The notes under the pieces: model-generated
Told to the model about the DNA's origin: nothing
Databases searched by the model: none
What the model saw: the letters and a program-made list of their open reading frames with translations, nothing else
Source of the DNA: Betaproteobacteria bacterium
Lineage (GTDB): Bacteria; Pseudomonadota; Gammaproteobacteria; Burkholderiales; Rhodocyclaceae
Length of the DNA stretch: 11,574 nucleotides
Direction of reading: 5' to 3'
NCBI GenBank assembly: GCA_028868235.1
Contig: JAGWUW010000046.1
Coordinates: 1 to 11,574, forward strand
Translations under genes and position numbers: made by a program
Shown: one piece after another, positions 8,085 to 11,574 of the stretch
How the letters are laid out: each line of letters begins with the position of its first letter
How positions within the stretch are numbered: position 1 is the stretch's first letter

Positions 8085-8150
8085 CCCATGGTGGCACGCC
8101 GGCCTCGATTCGAAAAGAGCTATCCGTCGTCAAAAGATACAAGCCAAATG

Positions 8151-8176
8151 AAAAATGCCCGCCAAAGCGGGCATTT
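8151..8176 (-). terminator. Rho-independent terminator of the decarboxylase gene
   Basis: A perfect 10-bp stem AAATGCCCGC / GCGGGCATTT (8153-8162 with 8167-8176) closes a 4-nt loop. Read on the minus strand it ends in five Ts (the last three of the stem plus 8152-8151). It begins 20 nt after the decarboxylase stop codon, so it should end that transcript before the ATPase gene. Confidence 0.85.
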
Positions 8177-8196
8177 GCACCTCAACCAATGCTGTT

Positions 8197-10422
8197 TCAG
8201 CGGACGCAATCGACGTAGTAGCGACCATCCTTTTCCTTGACTAGGCCATGGACGTCGGTTTCGAACCCTGGGAAGGCCGCGTTGAATTCGCGAGCAAACT
8301 TCAGATAGCTGCAAATCGTCTTGTTGAAGCGCTCGCCCGGAATAAGTAGCGGAATGCCCGGAGGGTACGGCGTCAGCAACACCGCAGTGACCCGACCCTC
8401 CAACTCATCCACTGATACACGCTCGATTTCGCGATGCGCCATCTTGGCGAAAGCATCGGCCGGACGCATGGCCGGCACCATGTCTGACAGGTACATCTCG
8501 GTGGTCAGGCGGGCCACATCGTTCTGCTTATACACGCTGTGAATCTGCTTGCACAGATCGCGCAGGCCGACGCGCTCGTAGCGCGAATTCTTCTGCACGA
8601 ACTCAGGCAACACCTTCCACAACGGCTGGTTTTTGTCGTAGTCATCCTTAAACTGCTGCAGCGCGGTCACCAACGTATTCCAACGCCCCTTAGTAATGCC
8701 GATGGTGAACATGATGAAGAAGCTGTACAGACCACACTTCTCGACGATAACGCCATGCTCAGCCAAGTACTTGGTGACGATGGCGGCCGGAATGCCGCGC
8801 TCAGCGAATTCGCCATCGACATCCAAGCCCGGAGTGATGATAGTCGCCTTGATCGGGTCGAGCATATTGAAGCCATCAGCCAATTTGCCAAAGCCGTGCC
8901 AGCGATCACCCGGCTTCAGCATCCAGGCATCGCGCTCCTCGATCCCCTCTTCGGAAAGGTCATCCGGGCCCCAAACCTTGAACCACCAGTCAGCGCCCCA
9001 TTCCTCGTCCACCTTGCGCATGGCACGACGGAAATCGAGGGCTTCAGCGATCGATTCCTCGACCAGCGCCGTACCGCCCGGCTCCTCCATCATCGCCGCT
9101 GCGACGTCGCACGAGGCGATGATGGAGTATTGCGGCGAGGTCGAGGTATGCATCAGGTATGCCTCGTTGAAGATGTCGCGGTCGAGCTTGTTGTTCTCGG
9201 CATCCTGAACCAGGATCTGCGACGCTTGGCTCAGGCCGGCGAGCAGCTTGTGCGTCGATTGCGTCGAGAAGACCATCGATTCCTTACAACGCGGGCGATC
9301 GGCGCCGATGGCGTGGTAGTCGCCGTAGAAATCGTGGAACGCGGCATGCGGCAGCCAAGCTTCGTCGAAATGCAGGGTGTCGATCTTGCCGTCGAGTTCG
9401 GCCTTGATTTCCTCGACGTTATAGAGGATACCGTCGTAGGTCGACTGGGTGATGGTCAGCACACGCGGCTTGGCGGTCTTGTCAGCGATGAACGGGTTGG
9501 CAGCAATTTTCTTCTGAATGCTGTCCCAAGCAAATTCGCTTTTCGGGATCGGTCCGATGATGCCGAAATTGTTGCGCGTCGGCATCAGGAAGACGGGAAT
9601 TGCGCCAGTCATCATGATCGCGTGCAGGATGGACTTGTGGCAGTTGCGGTCGACAACGACGATGTCGCCCGGCGCCACCGTCGAGTGCCAGACGATTTTG
9701 TTCGACGTCGACGTGCCATTGGTCACGAAATACAGATGATCGGAATTGAAGATACGAGCGGCGTTACGTTCGGATGCAGCGACCGGACCCGTGTGGTCAA
9801 GTAGCTGACCGAGTTCTTCAACCGCGTTGCACACGTCAGCACGCAGCATGTTCTCGCCAAAAAACTGGTGGAACATCTGGCCGACTGGGGATTTCAGAAA
9901 GGCGACGCCGCCCGAGTGGCCCGGGCAGTGCCAGGAGTAGGAACCATCGGCCGCATAGTGCGTCAAGGCGCGGAAGAAGGGTGGCGGCAGGCTATCGAGA
10001 TAAGCGCTGGCCTCGCGCTTGATATTGCGGGCGATGAATTCCGGCGTGTCTTCGTGCATGTGGATGAAGCCATGCAGTTCGCGCAGGATGTCGTTCGGGA
10101 TGTGGCGGCTGGTCCGCGTCTCGCCATGCAGGAAGATGGGGATTTCGGCGTTCTTGTGGCGAATTTCGGTGACGAAGGCGCGCAACTCAGCGAGCGTTTC
10201 ATCTGGTTCTAGCGCCAACTCCTCGTCGTCAATGGACAGGATGAAGGCCGAGGCCCGACTCTGCTGCTGAGCGAATGAAGTCAGATCACCATAGCTTGTG
10301 ACGCCAAGCACTTCCAGACCTTCCTTCTCCATCGCTTCAGCCAACGCGCGGATGCCAAGGCCCGAGGCGTTCTCGGAACGGAAGTCTTCGTCGATGATGA
10401 TGACCGGGAAGTGGAAGCGCAT
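8197..10422 (-). CDS. Orn/Lys/Arg decarboxylase, PLP-dependent (fold type I)
   Basis: It removes CO2 from a basic amino acid to give a diamine or agmatine. It has 741 residues from ATG 10422, chosen because GAGGA (10436-10432) lies 9 nt upstream; an in-frame TTG at 10431 directly abuts that site. Domains: N-terminal receiver-like wing domain (about 1-130, VIIIDEDFRSEN start), large PLP domain, and C-terminal domain (about 600-741, including PYPPGIPLLIPGE at 685-697). PLP features: HCPGHSGG at about 165-172, NGTSTSNK at 235-242, H351-F-D353-EAW with the pyridine-binding Asp, and the Schiff-base lysine K392 in TQSTHK. Length and the DEAW form resemble the biodegradative arginine decarboxylase branch as I remember it, but lysine or ornithine cannot be excluded. 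No antiporter gene of the cadB or adiC kind is adjacent, so an acid-resistance system is not shown. Its own terminator follows. Confidence 0.95.
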   Translation of the reverse strand: MRFHFPVIIIDEDFRSENASGLGIRALAEAMEKEGLEVLGVTSYGDLTSFAQQQSRASAFILSIDDEELALEPDETLAELRAFVTEIRHKNAEIPIFLHGETRTSRHIPNDILRELHGFIHMHEDTPEFIARNIKREASAYLDSLPPPFFRALTHYAADGSYSWHCPGHSGGVAFLKSPVGQMFHQFFGENMLRADVCNAVEELGQLLDHTGPVAASERNAARIFNSDHLYFVTNGTSTSNKIVWHSTVAPGDIVVVDRNCHKSILHAIMMTGAIPVFLMPTRNNFGIIGPIPKSEFAWDSIQKKIAANPFIADKTAKPRVLTITQSTYDGILYNVEEIKAELDGKIDTLHFDEAWLPHAAFHDFYGDYHAIGADRPRCKESMVFSTQSTHKLLAGLSQASQILVQDAENNKLDRDIFNEAYLMHTSTSPQYSIIASCDVAAAMMEEPGGTALVEESIAEALDFRRAMRKVDEEWGADWWFKVWGPDDLSEEGIEERDAWMLKPGDRWHGFGKLADGFNMLDPIKATIITPGLDVDGEFAERGIPAAIVTKYLAEHGVIVEKCGLYSFFIMFTIGITKGRWNTLVTALQQFKDDYDKNQPLWKVLPEFVQKNSRYERVGLRDLCKQIHSVYKQNDVARLTTEMYLSDMVPAMRPADAFAKMAHREIERVSVDELEGRVTAVLLTPYPPGIPLLIPGERFNKTICSYLKFAREFNAAFPGFETDVHGLVKEKDGRYYVDCVR

Positions 10423-10436
10423 GGGATTCAATCCTC

Positions 10437-10465
10437 AAAAAGCGGCGACCCGCCGCAGCGGGTCG
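10437..10465 (-). terminator. Overlapping alternative hairpins between dcd and the decarboxylase gene
   Basis: Read on the minus strand, GCGGCG-GGT-CGCCGC (10456-10442, 6-bp GC-only stem, 3-nt loop) is followed directly by TTTTT (10441-10437), the layout of an intrinsic terminator for dcd. A second perfect stem CGACCCGC / GCGGGTCG (10465-10458 with 10453-10446, loop TGCG) uses some of the same bases, so both cannot form together. The T-run abuts the GAGGA ribosome binding site of the decarboxylase gene. This could be a plain terminator or an attenuator. Confidence 0.55.
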
Positions 10466-10496
10466 AAGAATATGTCGGTGCTGTTACCGTCGTGCG

Positions 10497-11063
10497 TCAA
10501 ATTTTCGGCAGGGTGACGCCCTCTTGCCCCTGGTACTTACCGCCGCGATCCTTGTAAGAGGTCTCGCAGATTTCGTCGGACTCGAAGAAGAGCACCTGGG
10601 CGCAACCCTCACCGGCGTAAATTTTGGCTGGCAGCGGCGTAGTGTTAGAGAACTCCAGGGTGACATGCCCTTCCCATTCCGGCTCAAACGGGGTCACGTT
10701 GACGATGATTCCGCAGCGAGCATAGGTCGATTTGCCAAGACAGACGGTCAGCACCGAACGCGGGATGCGGAAATATTCCATGGTGCGGGCCAGCGCAAAA
10801 GAGTTCGGCGGGATGATGCAGACGTCGGACTCGATTTCGACGAAGGATTTCGGATCGAAATTCTTCGGATCGACCACAGTCGAGTTGATATTGGTAAACA
10901 CCTTGAATTCGCGGGCACAGCGGATATCGTAGCCATAGCTGGAGGTGCCGTAGGAGACGATCTTCTGACCATTGACCTCGCGCACCAGATCCGGCGCAAA
11001 CGGTTCGATCATGCCGTGTTCCTGCGCCATGCGGCGTATCCACTTGTCTGATTTGATGGCCAT
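10497..11063 (-). CDS. dcd: dCTP deaminase
   Basis: It deaminates dCTP to dUTP, the main route to dUMP for thymidylate synthesis in many proteobacteria; it is a trimer of the dUTPase-like fold. The protein has 188 residues. Key features: SYGYDIRC near residue 45, the GKSTYARCG segment with K111-S-T and R116, and [13 protein letters not shown] with the likely catalytic E137, followed by [11 protein letters not shown] and a flexible C-terminal tail ending [11 protein letters not shown]. The frame is open further upstream to 11351, but that extension lies in apbC and is low-complexity Arg-rich; [10 protein letters not shown] at 11063 is the family start. A modest GGAA lies about 9 nt upstream. 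It works in the same pathway as the thyA and folA genes of this window. A terminator-like hairpin stands just before its start. Confidence 0.97.
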   Translation of the reverse strand: MAIKSDKWIRRMAQEHGMIEPFAPDLVREVNGQKIVSYGTSSYGYDIRCAREFKVFTNINSTVVDPKNFDPKSFVEIESDVCIIPPNSFALARTMEYFRIPRSVLTVCLGKSTYARCGIIVNVTPFEPEWEGHVTLEFSNTTPLPAKIYAGEGCAQVLFFESDEICETSYKDRGGKYQGQEGVTLPKI

Positions 11064-11082
11064 TTTTTCTATTCCGCGCTGC

Positions 11083-11115
11083 AAAAAACAAAGGCGGGAT
11101 TTTACCCGCCTTTGT
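11083..11115 (-). terminator. Rho-independent terminator of the apbC/mrp gene
   Basis: A perfect 11-bp stem ACAAAGGCGGG / CCCGCCTTTGT (11088-11098 with 11105-11115) closes a 6-nt loop and is followed on the minus strand by TTTTT (11087-11083). It starts 19 nt after the apbC stop and ends only 19 nt before the dcd ATG, so dcd transcription must cross it or start within or beyond it. The minus-strand loop reads TAAAAT, itself a -10-like hexamer. Confidence 0.85.
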
Positions 11116-11134
11116 CGTTGAAAATGTCTACAAA

Positions 11135-11574
11135 TTACGTGTTCTGGACCACGATATTCGGGAATTTCGAGGTCATGTCCTTGGCCTTCTCGCCGATCTT
11201 CACCGCCACGCGGCGGGCGATGCCGCGGTAGATTTCGGCCGTGCGCGAATCCGGCGCGCCAACCACGGTCGGCTTGCCGCCATCGGCCATCTCGCGAATC
11301 GCCAGCTCCAGCGGCAGGCTGCCGAGGAATTCGACATCGTAGTCCGCGCACATCTTCTCGCCGCCGCCGGTGCCGAAGATATGCTCCTCATGGCCACAGT
11401 TCGAGCAGATATGGATGCTCATGTTCTCGACGATGCCAAGGATGGGGATATTGACCTTCTCGAACATCTTCAAGCCCTTGCGTGCATCGATCAGCGCGAT
11501 GTCCTGCGGCGTGGTGACGATTACTGCACCGGTCACCGGCACCTTCTGGGCCAGCGACAGCTGGATGTCGCCGG
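11135..11574 (-). CDS. apbC: Mrp/ApbC-family iron-sulfur cluster carrier ATPase (partial, N-terminus off window)
   Basis: Only the last 145 codons are present; the frame stays open to the right edge. These cytosolic P-loop ATPases bind a [4Fe-4S] cluster at the dimer interface and hand it to apo-proteins. Visible family marks, in order: [19 protein letters not shown], the TTPQD motif, [19 protein letters not shown], then the cluster-binding CxxC in [24 protein letters not shown] and a tail ending IVVQNT. The Walker A lysine motif and any N-terminal DUF59-type domain would lie outside the window. Its stop is 71 nt before the dcd start, with a strong terminator in between. The Mrp/ApbC assignment is secure; the exact gene name (apbC or mrp) is a naming choice. 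Confidence 0.95.
   Translation of the reverse strand, partial: GDIQLSLAQKVPVTGAVIVTTPQDIALIDARKGLKMFEKVNIPILGIVENMSIHICSNCGHEEHIFGTGGGEKMCADYDVEFLGSLPLELAIREMADGGKPTVVGAPDSRTAEIYRGIARRVAVKIGEKAKDMTSKFPNIVVQNT

Noticed and set aside
8539..9804. 421-codon plus-strand open frame
   Set aside because: It lies wholly antisense to the decarboxylase gene, whose motifs and length are intact. High GC makes long antisense frames common, and no motif or start signal supports it.
11064..11351. N-terminal extension of dcd to 11351
   Set aside because: The extra 96 codons overlap apbC and its terminator in another frame and are Arg/Gly-rich; family alignment places the start at 11063.
1..11574. CRISPR array, tRNA, rRNA, insertion sequence, phage or toxin-antitoxin system
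   Set aside because: I saw no regularly spaced repeats, tRNA-like cloverleaf, transposase motifs with terminal inverted repeats, integrase or paired small genes.

Overview
The window looks like chromosome of a betaproteobacterium, most plausibly Rhodocyclales (Dechloromonas/Azonexus/Accumulibacter-like). This is inferred from protein flavour, about 60-70% GC in the housekeeping genes, and the order apbC - dcd - basic amino acid decarboxylase; no database search was possible. It is mostly ordinary core metabolism. I did not find a convincing new biological system. The more unusual features are regulatory-looking structures between genes, an animal Na,K-ATPase-like cation pump, and one gene-free gap of about 980 bp.

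Layout. (1) 1-1037, minus: N-terminal 345 residues of a conserved protein running off the left edge, ending in a PilZ-like arginine motif. (2) 1038-1207: divergent intergenic region with a perfect 11-bp tandem repeat and a 10-bp palindrome. (3) 1208-2002, plus: thyA. (4) 2074-2313, minus: small putative lipoprotein convergent with thyA. (5) 2314-3292: lower-GC stretch with no gene I can support. (6) 3293-5367, plus: pgi and folA, 5 nt apart. (7) 5380-8052, minus: an 890-residue P-type ATPase converging on folA with 12 nt between stop codons. (8) 8197-10422, minus: PLP-dependent Orn/Lys/Arg decarboxylase followed by a perfect-stem terminator. (9) 10497-11063, minus: dcd. (10) 11135-11574, minus: C-terminal part of an Mrp/ApbC Fe-S carrier ATPase.

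How the genes fit together. ThyA makes dTMP from dUMP and turns methylene-THF into DHF; FolA reduces that DHF; Dcd supplies dUTP, which a dUTPase (not seen here) would turn into dUMP. So three steps of thymidylate supply lie within 10 kb, with pgi sitting between thyA and folA. On the minus strand apbC, dcd, the decarboxylase and the ATPase follow one another, but a terminator-like hairpin stands in each of the three gaps or just before the next gene. They are therefore probably not a simple operon. In two of these gaps the hairpin is so close to the next start codon that readthrough control is worth testing.
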